From NCBI RefSeq assembly GCF_000761245.1, contig NZ_AWOR01000012.1:98780-162779 (forward strand): 64,000 bases of DNA, written 5' to 3'. This stretch comes from Comamonas testosteroni. Lineage in GTDB: Bacteria > Pseudomonadota > Gammaproteobacteria > Burkholderiales > Burkholderiaceae_C. Below the pieces are notes generated by a model. It saw nothing but the letters and a program-made list of their open reading frames with translations, ran no database searches and was not told the origin of the DNA. Position numbers and translations under genes: made by a program. Numbering within the stretch: the first letter of the stretch is position 1; every line of letters starts with the position of its first letter. Shown here in pieces: positions 51,658 to 59,649 of the stretch.

Positions 51658-53283
51658 TCAGCACTCGGCACGATTGCGCCCAGCGGCCTTGGCCCGATAC
51701 AGGGCTTGATCGGCCGCTTCAACCAGATCCAGCGGACTCGCCAGTCCATGCCTGCCCTGCACGCTTGCAGCTCCTATGCTCGCAGTGACATGGCCGAATT
51801 GGCTGGACTCATGGGCAATGCCGAGTTCTCGTATGCACCTCAACAACTCCTCGGCAACCCGCAGGGCTCCCTCCAGCGCGGTATTGGGAAGAATGATGGC
51901 AAGTTCCTCCCCGCCATAACGTGCTGCCAGATCCCCTGAGCGCTTGGCCGACAGCTCCAACTGCTGCGACACCGCTTTCAGGCATTCGTCGCCGGCGACA
52001 TGACCATAGCGGTCATTGAAGCCCTTGAAATGATCCAGATCGATGAGCAAAAGCGAGAGTACCGTCCCCTCGCGTGCGGCACGGCGGACTTCCAGTTGCA
52101 GTACCTCGTCGAAGCGTCGCCGGTTCGCCAGCCCTGTCAACGAATCCTGGGTGGCCAGCCGCTCCAGTTCGAGGTTGGCATCCAGTAACTTCTCACGCAC
52201 TGCCATCAGGGATGTCTCTGCCTGCGCACGCTGCCGGATGACCAGAATCAGGCGCCAGCCTATCAGTGTGACAACTGCCAGCAGACCTAGCACCACACCT
52301 GCCGTCAGCAGCGCCTGGCTTCGCCAGGCTTGCAGTGCCTCATACCGCCCCCGGGCCACCACCGTGAAAATGGGATAACGATCATTGCTCCTGAAGGCAT
52401 ATAGCCTTTCCGTTCCATCTATGCCGGACTCAAAGGACGCGGTGCCGGATTTCAGGTTTGAGTAGTAGCGCAGAAAGTTGGGGGAGCGAGAGAAGTCGCG
52501 CCCAAGATCGCGCTCACGAAATGGATAGCGCACCAACAACTGTCCGCTGGTCGTTGCCAGTCCAATAGACCCTTGCTCGCCGACATCGATCTTGCCGAAC
52601 AAGTGCAAAAAGTTCTCTATCCCCAGCACGACAACGATGACCCCGGCAAAGTCGCCCTCTTTGCTCTCGAATCGCCGGCTGATGGTAAGCACCCATTCAC
52701 CCGTAGAACGGCTTCGTATGGGCGCACCGATGAAGATCTCGTGCGACGGGTTATCGCGGTGATATGAAAAAAAGCGACGGTCAGCACTGTTGGTTCCCTC
52801 GAGAAATTCCCCTCTCGATGACATGAGCCATTTACCGCTCGCATCGATGACGAGCAGTTCATTGAGCTGGGAAAGCAGATGCTCCTGGCGACCGACCAGC
52901 TGTTGCATGCGGATCAGATGCTCAGGCGTGGCTCCCTCCACCTCCAGGCGCTCAAGCATGCCGAGCAGCAGCATGGAACTCTGGGTGAAGACACCCTCGG
53001 CATAGGTGTTCAGAGTCTGTGCAAGATTGCGGTTGTTGGTATCAATCTCGCTCAGAGTGCGCTGATGCGCCGACCAGATTTGCCAGCTGGTAGCCACCAG
53101 TACAGAGACCCAGATTACCCACAACAGACTGGTCGCCAGCTGAGCATCGCGCTTGGCAGCCAGAACTTTGCACACGCCATCACGACTGGTGACGCCGGTC
53201 TCCCTCTTCTTCTTTCGACACCACACCTCAGCATTCCTCTCATCGTCAACCTGGCAGGAACGGCACTTTTGCATTGCCTGCAA
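51658..53283 (-). CDS. Membrane diguanylate cyclase with periplasmic sensor domain
   Basis: Up to 541 residues; the true start may be downstream, near the first membrane helix. A helix (LLWVIWVSVLVATSWQIWS) is followed by a periplasmic region of about 230 residues of the dCache type (LLVIDASGKWLMSSRGEFLE to GTERLYAFRSNDRYPIFTVV). A second helix (GVVLGLLAVVTLIGWRLILV), a short coiled coil, and a GGDEF domain follow (LATQDSLTGLANRRRFDEVL; active site RYGGEELAIIL, the GGEEF-type variant). It should make c-di-GMP in response to an outside signal. The Lap adhesin system downstream responds to c-di-GMP, so the two may be functionally linked. Confidence 0.92.
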   Translation of the reverse strand: MQAMQKCRSCQVDDERNAEVWCRKKKRETGVTSRDGVCKVLAAKRDAQLATSLLWVIWVSVLVATSWQIWSAHQRTLSEIDTNNRNLAQTLNTYAEGVFTQSSMLLLGMLERLEVEGATPEHLIRMQQLVGRQEHLLSQLNELLVIDASGKWLMSSRGEFLEGTNSADRRFFSYHRDNPSHEIFIGAPIRSRSTGEWVLTISRRFESKEGDFAGVIVVVLGIENFLHLFGKIDVGEQGSIGLATTSGQLLVRYPFRERDLGRDFSRSPNFLRYYSNLKSGTASFESGIDGTERLYAFRSNDRYPIFTVVARGRYEALQAWRSQALLTAGVVLGLLAVVTLIGWRLILVIRQRAQAETSLMAVREKLLDANLELERLATQDSLTGLANRRRFDEVLQLEVRRAAREGTVLSLLLIDLDHFKGFNDRYGHVAGDECLKAVSQQLELSAKRSGDLAARYGGEELAIILPNTALEGALRVAEELLRCIRELGIAHESSQFGHVTASIGAASVQGRHGLASPLDLVEAADQALYRAKAAGRNRAEC

Positions 53284-54208
53284 CCTCCCTGCTTAGATTG
53301 GACAGGGTAGGGACGAATTCTCCACCATCTCGTGAAACGACATGGGACAGAGCAGCAGACGAGGGCGAACCTGAAGCTACGGCTCAATCGCTGCCAACGG
53401 AGCCGCAGCGAACATTGCTGCCCAAAGAAACTATCCGGCACAGTCCTCTCAGGCCTGCCAGGACGGACAGGGCTGCCAGGGCGCTGCTGCATCTGCCAGA
53501 CTGTGCCTGGTGCCCATCGGCAGAAGACATTCAGGCTCTGCCTGCCCGGCTTGCCGATGGGAACGGCAGGCAGACGGGTGATCCATCCAGTGAGCAGGAC
53601 ACGGGATCAGTCCCTTATGGAGCCATTGATCCGGCGATAGACGGCACCAGAGCGGAGCCATCTCTTGCCATCTCCTGCCAGCACGTGCCAGCCACAGCAA
53701 GCAAGGCAACGCCATCAGAAAGCGGCGGCCCAGAAAGCAGCCGCCACGGCCCAGACTTGCAGTCCAGCAGTCGAAGCCTCTTAAGGCGCAGACATGCCTT
53801 GAGAGGAAACCTGCGATCCGGCCCAGCCCAAAGCGGTCTTACGAGACGCAGCCAACTCCTGCGCCGGTTTGCGAGATCAATGTCAGCCCCTTGAAGCCAT
53901 GGCATTCAATTGGCCGCATCTACCACGGCCCAGATCAAAGCAGTCATCCGTTAAAAGCTATATTTTCAATAGCTTGTTTCGCTTTAATTCATTTACTTTC
54001 AGATAGAAATCATTTCGAATTCTTTGTGCTTCAAGCACAAGCCGCTCTCTTTTTGATAAGAACCAGCACCTCATTGCCCTCCAGCGCACAGCCGCAGCAC
54101 AAATCTCGCTCATGAATTGATACAGTCTCTTTGGTGCATTGCGCTTATGCTCGCAGCGTTTTGAAACCGATGCGGCCATGGCTCGGGCCATGGACTGCCC
54201 CACTCACA
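53284..54208. other. Long intergenic region
   Basis: About 920 bases. A 206-codon open frame on + (53274-53894) is rich in Arg/Ser/Pro and shows no domain or ribosome site, so I do not call it. A 9-bp inverted repeat CTGCCTGCC/GGCAGGCAG lies near 53540-53575. The 3' third is AT-rich and probably holds the promoter of the gene at 54209. Confidence 0.5.
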
Positions 54209-54526
54209 ATGAAGAAAATCCTTGCTCTTGTTTCCATCTGCCTGCCTGTGGTGCTGATTGCCACGCCACTTAGCAGCCAGGCACATGACCGCCATCACCA
54301 CCATCACCACAAGCGCGAGCACAAGGAAGAGTACTGGGACGGCCACTGCAAAGTGGAGCGCAAGTGGAAGAGCAATGGCGAGTACAAGGAAAAGCGCAAG
54401 TGCAGAAACCGTCCAGATGCCTACTATGCGCCACAACCGGTTTATGTAGCCCCGCCCCAGCCGGTCTATGTCGCGCCGCAACCGCAAGGGCTGGTGATCG
54501 ATTCGCGCATCGTGCTCAGGCCCTGA
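54209..54526 (+). CDS. Secreted His-rich, Pro-Gln-Val repeat protein (105 aa)
   Basis: I choose ATG 54209: MKKILALVSICLPVVLIATP then LSSQA is a clean signal peptide. The mature part starts HDRHHHHHHKREHKEEYWDG, a metal-binding-looking run, then a KWKSNGEYKEKRKCR segment with two Cys overall, and a tail with PQPVYVAP repeated twice. The frame is open 26 codons upstream, without a signal sequence. It may be a periplasmic metal-binding or envelope protein; no family is certain. Confidence 0.78.
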   Translation: MKKILALVSICLPVVLIATPLSSQAHDRHHHHHHKREHKEEYWDGHCKVERKWKSNGEYKEKRKCRNRPDAYYAPQPVYVAPPQPVYVAPQPQGLVIDSRIVLRP

Positions 54527-54530
54527 CCCT

Positions 54531-55463
54531 CTATTCGCCCAGCAGACCGACCGCCTCCTCTGCAATCAGATCCCAAACCAGATGCGCGACAGGCGATAGC
54601 TCACGCTGCTGGCGCTTGACCAGCATGATGCTGCGCTGCACCTTGGGCACCAGGGGACGGCTGACCAAAGCGGCACTGCCAGCTGCGGCAGTCGTAGCAG
54701 TCCGAGCTGCCCAGGCCGAGGGAATGGCCAGACGCGGCACCACGCTCAAACCCAGACCTTGCTGCACCATGCTGTAGATGGTGGCCGTATGCCCCACCTC
54801 CTGCACCACCGATGCAGCCGCTCCATGCGCCTGCAGCGCCGCATCGATCAGGCGGCGACTGCCTGATGCATGATCGAGCAGCACCAGGGATTCGCCCGCC
54901 AGCTGGGCCCAATGCACCTCTTTCTTGCGCGCCAGGCCATGCGAGGAAAGGCAGACCAGACAAAAAGGCTCGGTCAGGATGGTCTGCGCATGCAGATCCT
55001 GTTTCTCGGATGGGTCGATCACCACACCAAAATCCACCTCCCCGCTGCGCACGCTGAGCAGCACATCGCTTTGGATGCGATCTAGCAGCTGGATATTGAC
55101 GCCCGGCGACTGCTGTCTGCCACGCGCAATGCACTGCGGCAGCAGGTTGGCGGAAAGCGTGGGGCTGCTGGCCACCTTCACGCGGCCCTTGCGCTGCGTC
55201 GCCAGGCCTTGCACTTCGAGCAGGCAGGCATCGAGATCCTCGAGCACGCGCGAGAGATTGCCCAGCAGCAGACGGCCTGCCTCGGTCAGTTCCACCTCAC
55301 GCGTGGTTCGATGCAGCAAAAGCAAACCCATGGCCTGCTCCAGGTCCGTCACATTGCGGCTGACGGCAGGCTGGGTCAATGCCAGGGCATCGGCAGCGCG
55401 GCTGAAGCTGCTGCTTTGAGCCACTGCCACAAAGGCACGCAGTTGGCGAAGGCTGATATTCAT
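54531..55463 (-). CDS. LysR-family transcriptional regulator
   Basis: 310 residues. The winged helix-turn-helix is at 1-60 (MNISLRQLRAFVAVAQSSSF; ALTQPAVSRNVTDLEQAMG), followed by the periplasmic-binding-protein-like effector domain (VKVASSPTLSANLLPQCIAR; LGLSVVPRLAIPSAW). It is divergent from the transporter gene, with a 45-base gap between this start and the first possible start on the other side, the usual arrangement for a LysR regulator and its target. The effector is unknown; a transported organic acid or steroid is a reasonable guess. Confidence 0.94.
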   Translation of the reverse strand: MNISLRQLRAFVAVAQSSSFSRAADALALTQPAVSRNVTDLEQAMGLLLLHRTTREVELTEAGRLLLGNLSRVLEDLDACLLEVQGLATQRKGRVKVASSPTLSANLLPQCIARGRQQSPGVNIQLLDRIQSDVLLSVRSGEVDFGVVIDPSEKQDLHAQTILTEPFCLVCLSSHGLARKKEVHWAQLAGESLVLLDHASGSRRLIDAALQAHGAAASVVQEVGHTATIYSMVQQGLGLSVVPRLAIPSAWAARTATTAAAGSAALVSRPLVPKVQRSIMLVKRQQRELSPVAHLVWDLIAEEAVGLLGE

Positions 55464-55580
55464 ATCAAAAAATTATAGGACTATCGAATAAATCCATTTC
55501 TCTTTTAAATGGATTGCGTGTCCAATACGCAGCCATCGCACCGGCCCGGTGCCTTGCATGGATGGCTTCAGTTCAAGAAT

Positions 55581-56570
55581 ATGTCTCGCCCCCGCTTTGT
55601 CCCCGATAACTTCACGCTGGCACTGATTGCCACCGTCGTCCTCGCCAGCTTTGTGCCCGCCTCGGGCCAGGTGGCTGAATATGTGGAACTTGTCACCACC
55701 GGAATCGTCAGCCTGCTGTTCTTTCTGCACGGTGCCAAACTCTCGCGCCAGGCCATCCTGGCAGGCATAGGTCACTGGCGCCTGCATGTCTGGATCTTCA
55801 TCGCCACCTTTGTGCTATTTCCCGTGCTGGGGCTGGCACTGCGCCCGGTGCTCTCGCCCCTGGTCACCACCGAGATGTATATCGGCGTGCTGTTTCTTTG
55901 CACCCTGCCCGCCACGGTGCAATCGGCGATTGCCTTCACCTCCATGGCGCGCGGCAATGTGCCTGCTGCCGTGTGCAGCGCATCGGCTTCCACCTTGCTG
56001 GGCATTCTGGTCACGCCGATTTTGGTGAGTCTGATCCTGCACAAGAATGCGGAAGGCGGCGATGCATTGCATGCCATTGGCAAGATTGCCATGACGCTGC
56101 TGCTGCCCTTTGTCATCGGCCATCTGATGCGCCCCGTGATCGGCGGCTTCCTGCAGCGTCGCGCCTCCATCATCAAACTGGTGGACCAGGGCTCCATCCT
56201 GTTTGTGGTCTACGCGGCCTTCAGCGCTGCGGTCATCAGCGGCCTGTGGAAGCAGACGCCGATTCCCTCACTGCTGGGCTTGATCGTGGTGTGCTGCATT
56301 TTGCTGGCCGTCGTGCTCTTCATCACCACCTGGGGCGCACGTCGCCTGGGCTTCAGCAAGGAAGATGAGATCACGCTGGTCTTCTGCGGCTCCAAGAAAA
56401 GCATGGTCAGCGGCATTCCCATGGCCAATGTGCTCTTTCCCGCCGCATCCGTAGGCGCCATCGTGCTGCCGCTGATGCTGTTCCACCAGATCCAGCTCAT
56501 GGTCTGCGCCGTGCTGGCACAGCGCTATGCCAGGCGCGTGCAGATTGCCGATGAGAGCACGCCTCATTAA
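55581..56570 (+). CDS. Bile acid:sodium symporter-like transporter (YfeH type)
   Basis: I choose ATG 55581 (MSRPRFVPDNFTLALIATVV); 329 residues. About ten hydrophobic segments are visible (for example TLALIATVVLASFVPASGQV, GIVSLLFFLHGAKLSRQAIL, GLIVVCCILLAVVLFITTWG). LPATVQSAIAFTSMARGN and FCGSKKSMVSGIPMAN are the crossover-type motifs of the SBF-like family. Substrates of the YfeH branch are not established. It is divergent from a LysR regulator that probably controls it, and followed by a terminator at 56585. Confidence 0.9.
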   Translation: MSRPRFVPDNFTLALIATVVLASFVPASGQVAEYVELVTTGIVSLLFFLHGAKLSRQAILAGIGHWRLHVWIFIATFVLFPVLGLALRPVLSPLVTTEMYIGVLFLCTLPATVQSAIAFTSMARGNVPAAVCSASASTLLGILVTPILVSLILHKNAEGGDALHAIGKIAMTLLLPFVIGHLMRPVIGGFLQRRASIIKLVDQGSILFVVYAAFSAAVISGLWKQTPIPSLLGLIVVCCILLAVVLFITTWGARRLGFSKEDEITLVFCGSKKSMVSGIPMANVLFPAASVGAIVLPLMLFHQIQLMVCAVLAQRYARRVQIADESTPH

Positions 56571-56584
56571 GAGCAGCTGACCCA

Positions 56585-56615
56585 TAAAAAGGGGCGCCTT
56601 GTGCGCCCCTTTTTC
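56585..56615. terminator. Bidirectional terminator between the transporter and lapD
   Basis: AAAAAGGGGCGC and GCGCCCCTTTTT form a 12-bp stem with a short loop. A/T runs on both sides fit convergent genes. Confidence 0.9.
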
Positions 56616-56637
56616 ATGACCTGGACGACCCGCCGTT

Positions 56638-58623
56638 TCAGGCAGCCGGCGTCAGCGCATTGTGCTTGTGCAGCAGCTGTGCGGTTTCCGCATTGACGGA
56701 ATCGTTCACGATCACCTGAATCCCCAGCCCTGTCGCGGTCTGCGCAATGGCTTGCAGCAGATGCAGGGCACCCGGGCTCTGAGCAGCCTGCTCCGAGAAC
56801 TCGCTGCCCAGCTTCACATAGCGCAGCGGCAAGGTGTGGAGCTTGGTCAGGCCCATGGGTTGCTGATCCAGACGACGCAGTCCGACGCCGACACCGGCCA
56901 ATGCCATGGCCCGGCAGAACTCGGCCACCTCATCGGGGTAGGCCGTCAGTCCATGGGCATCGAGTTCCAGGCAGAGCAAGGACAGGCGATGCCCCCACTT
57001 CTGGGCACTCAGCTCTTCACGCAGTCGGCCCAGGAAGTCCGGCTGGGCCAACGAGGGCAAGGAGATTCGAATGACCAGCTCGCAGTCGTTCTGTTCAAGG
57101 CACGCAGCCCCGAGGGCCACCGCTCGCAAATCAAACTCTGCCGACAGGCCCAGGCGTACGGCCACCGGCAGGAACAGCGACCCCATCAAGGTCTCGCCGG
57201 AAGCAGTGCGCAGCGAGAGCGACGCTTCGCCACGCTCCTGCATCCCGTTGCGGCCCTTGAATTGCAGCGGCTGAACGGACAGGGAAAGTGCATCCTGCGC
57301 TTCCAGTGCCGCAATCAGCATCTGACGCCACAAGGTTTCTCCGGCCAGATCGGAGACCACCTCGTCATCCCCGTAGGCCACATATTCCACCTCGGCCTGG
57401 CCTGAACTCTCGGCACGCATCAAACCGTAGTCCAGCCGTGCAAGCACACCGGTCACCGAGCTCGATGCAGAGTAATCGGTCAAGGCAAAGCTCCAGCGGC
57501 ACCACTGGCCACTACTCAGGGTTACACGCATGGACAGCAGCACCTGCCGGATCTGCTGCACCAGAGACATGGCCTGAGGTCCCGCCAGGGCCGGCATGAG
57601 CACCACAAAGTCCGAGCCATTGAGGCGTGCCAGCTGAGCCTTGCACTCGGCATGACTCTTCAACACCTGATTGACCTGCTCACCCATCGCAGCCAGCCAG
57701 GCATCGGCACTGGCTCGGGACATCTGCGCATTCAGAGCCAGCAGATCACGCTGCCTGAACAGCATCACATGGCCATGTGCCGCGGCGCCATCAGCTCCGC
57801 TCAGCGCGCGACGCAACTCATTGACAAAGTACTTGCGATTGGGCAGCTGGGTGACCGGATCGCGATTGACCTCCAGCTCCAGTGATTCGATACGCTCCAT
57901 TTGCTCCTGCGCGGTAGCCTGCACCCGTTCTCGGGTGTCTGCAATGGCGCTGAGTACGGGCACCAGCTCGGCCACTGCGGCCCTGGCGGGCTTTGCCGGG
58001 CCCTCACTGCCGGCCTGACGTCCAATCGCCTGAACCTGTGCCGAGATTTCCTGCTGCAAGACCTTGCGAAACCATCTGAACAGCAAGACTACAAAGAAAG
58101 CCCAGGCCAACCCGGCCAGCACCACCACACCTGCCAAGCGCACGCTGCTGCCCCACAGTGCCTGGCTCGCATAGCTGTTGTCCACAACCAGCGTCAATTG
58201 CCCAACCTGCTTCCAGCCATCGCTGATCACACGCTCCGCCTTTGGCGAGCGCAGCGGCAGCATCTCAACAAACCACGACGGAGCAGCACTGTCTTTGGGC
58301 TTGGCAGCAGGGGCAGAACTATCGGTAATGTCGTTGCCGCGCTGGCGCTCGAACAAGGTTTCGCCCTGGGGCGAGGCCAGGCGAATCAGCTTGAACTGTC
58401 CGCCATCGAACAAGGCCATCATCAGCAGCTCCTGGGTGACCGGGTCCTGATTGGCCGGCTGCGACAGTGACAAGGCCAGCGACGATGCCGCGTTCTCACT
58501 CTCGGACTGCAACTGCCCATCCAGATACTGGCGCGCGGCACCTATGCTGAACGCCAGGGTGCCAATCAAGATGGCCACGATGGCCACTGTCACGCTGATC
58601 AAAAGTTGTTTCAACAACGACAT
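56638..58623 (-). CDS. lapD: LapD-like c-di-GMP receptor (degenerate GGDEF-EAL)
   Basis: 661 residues. Order: N-terminal helix (LLISVTVAIVAILIGTLAFS), a periplasmic LapD/MoxY-type domain (QYLDGQLQSESENAASSLAL to LTLVVDNSYASQALWGSSV), a second helix (LAGVVVLAGLAWAFFVVLLF), HAMP, then GGDEF and EAL domains. The GGDEF site is degenerate (RLNGSDFVVLMP) and the EAL motif is absent (FDLRAVALG), as in LapD, which binds c-di-GMP without making or cutting it. When bound, it holds LapG and keeps the adhesin on the surface. The gene precedes the terminator and lies 65 bases after lapG. Confidence 0.92.
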   Translation of the reverse strand: MSLLKQLLISVTVAIVAILIGTLAFSIGAARQYLDGQLQSESENAASSLALSLSQPANQDPVTQELLMMALFDGGQFKLIRLASPQGETLFERQRGNDITDSSAPAAKPKDSAAPSWFVEMLPLRSPKAERVISDGWKQVGQLTLVVDNSYASQALWGSSVRLAGVVVLAGLAWAFFVVLLFRWFRKVLQQEISAQVQAIGRQAGSEGPAKPARAAVAELVPVLSAIADTRERVQATAQEQMERIESLELEVNRDPVTQLPNRKYFVNELRRALSGADGAAAHGHVMLFRQRDLLALNAQMSRASADAWLAAMGEQVNQVLKSHAECKAQLARLNGSDFVVLMPALAGPQAMSLVQQIRQVLLSMRVTLSSGQWCRWSFALTDYSASSSVTGVLARLDYGLMRAESSGQAEVEYVAYGDDEVVSDLAGETLWRQMLIAALEAQDALSLSVQPLQFKGRNGMQERGEASLSLRTASGETLMGSLFLPVAVRLGLSAEFDLRAVALGAACLEQNDCELVIRISLPSLAQPDFLGRLREELSAQKWGHRLSLLCLELDAHGLTAYPDEVAEFCRAMALAGVGVGLRRLDQQPMGLTKLHTLPLRYVKLGSEFSEQAAQSPGALHLLQAIAQTATGLGIQVIVNDSVNAETAQLLHKHNALTPAA

Positions 58624-58688
58624 CTTGCTGCCTTATCTGTGTCGATCATTCAATAGGGCTTCGCTGCCTGCACCGCGAAACATGGCAT

Positions 58689-59513
58689 TCATGGCAAAAA
58701 ACCTTCCTGCTTCATGCGCGCCAGCAGATCGCGCCAGCGCGTGATCCTGTCCACCGAAGCAGGCTGCGCACCCGCGACATACACCCCCTGGGCATTGAAG
58801 CTGAACACGGGAGTCAAGTCCTTGCGCTGGCTGGCCGGCATGATGTTGTCCAGCAGGCTGTCCAGCACCAGCGGCTCGGCCGCAGGGGTCTCGTAATAGC
58901 CCAGCACCATGTGCGCGATGCTCTGCGTGCTGCCTGCACCACCCAGGCGCGCGCGCACATAGATCAGGCGCAGCTTCTCAACCGCCACTCCCAGGCGCAG
59001 CAGCGAGAAATACTTGCCGATCACATAGTCCTCGCAGTCTCCCGCCCCCTTGCCCAGCGTCTCCAGCGGCGTGGCCCAATAGTCGGGCTGGGACCAGAGC
59101 ATGCTGTCCTCCGATTGCAGCACGGCGCGATTCCAGAAGGTATTGACGGCCGACAACTGCTGCTGCAGCGGCCTGTCTTTCTGGGCCTGCAGCATGGCCA
59201 GCCACTGGTTCAGCCTCTGGACACCTGCGCCGCCATAACGGGACTGCATGCTGCTGTGCAGCCGCTCAGCATCGAAATCCAGCGCTGCCGCGTCAAACCC
59301 GCGCTGCAGCACCCAGCCCCCGACAAGCGCAGAGCCATACAAAAGCATGTCTCTGCGCGACAGGCGCTGCGGTTTTTCCACGGTATGTGGAAACGGAAGG
59401 CGAGGCGAAGTGCTCAATCGAGTTGCAGAAAGAGCAAGCGCCCAGAACAGAATCTGCCTGAAGCGCCTGTGAATATTGTGATGAATGCTATGAAACTTGA
59501 TCGTTCGAGGCAA
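58689..59513 (-). CDS. lapG: LapG-like periplasmic cysteine protease (adhesin release)
   Basis: 274 residues from 59513, or about 230 from a GTG at 59381 that would start EKPQRLSRRDMLLYGSALVG. The mature part has the LapG triad: Cys in GAGDCEDYVIGKYFSLLRLG, His in STQSIAHMVLGYYE and Asp in PLVLDSLLDNI. LapG cleaves the N-terminal retention module of LapA-type adhesins at a di-alanine site when c-di-GMP is low. The SRRDM sequence before a hydrophobic stretch resembles a Tat signal. Its expected substrate is the adhesin encoded 136 bases upstream on the same strand. Confidence 0.92.
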   Translation of the reverse strand: MPRTIKFHSIHHNIHRRFRQILFWALALSATRLSTSPRLPFPHTVEKPQRLSRRDMLLYGSALVGGWVLQRGFDAAALDFDAERLHSSMQSRYGGAGVQRLNQWLAMLQAQKDRPLQQQLSAVNTFWNRAVLQSEDSMLWSQPDYWATPLETLGKGAGDCEDYVIGKYFSLLRLGVAVEKLRLIYVRARLGGAGSTQSIAHMVLGYYETPAAEPLVLDSLLDNIMPASQRKDLTPVFSFNAQGVYVAGAQPASVDRITRWRDLLARMKQEGFLP

Positions 59514-59649
59514 ACCCCGTCAAGCTTCATCACTCACAAATGTAACCAATCATGCAAGCTCTGGAAACGACCTGGCGATCGCCACCGGGAAAGGCAGCAG
59601 AAGACTTGATATTTCAAGACTTCTGCCTGACCTCGCCGGGGGCGGCTTA

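Noticed and set aside
53274..53894. 206-codon frame upstream of the His-rich protein
   Set aside because: Arg/Ser/Pro-rich, no ribosome site, and starts antisense over the diguanylate cyclase start region; no domain visible.
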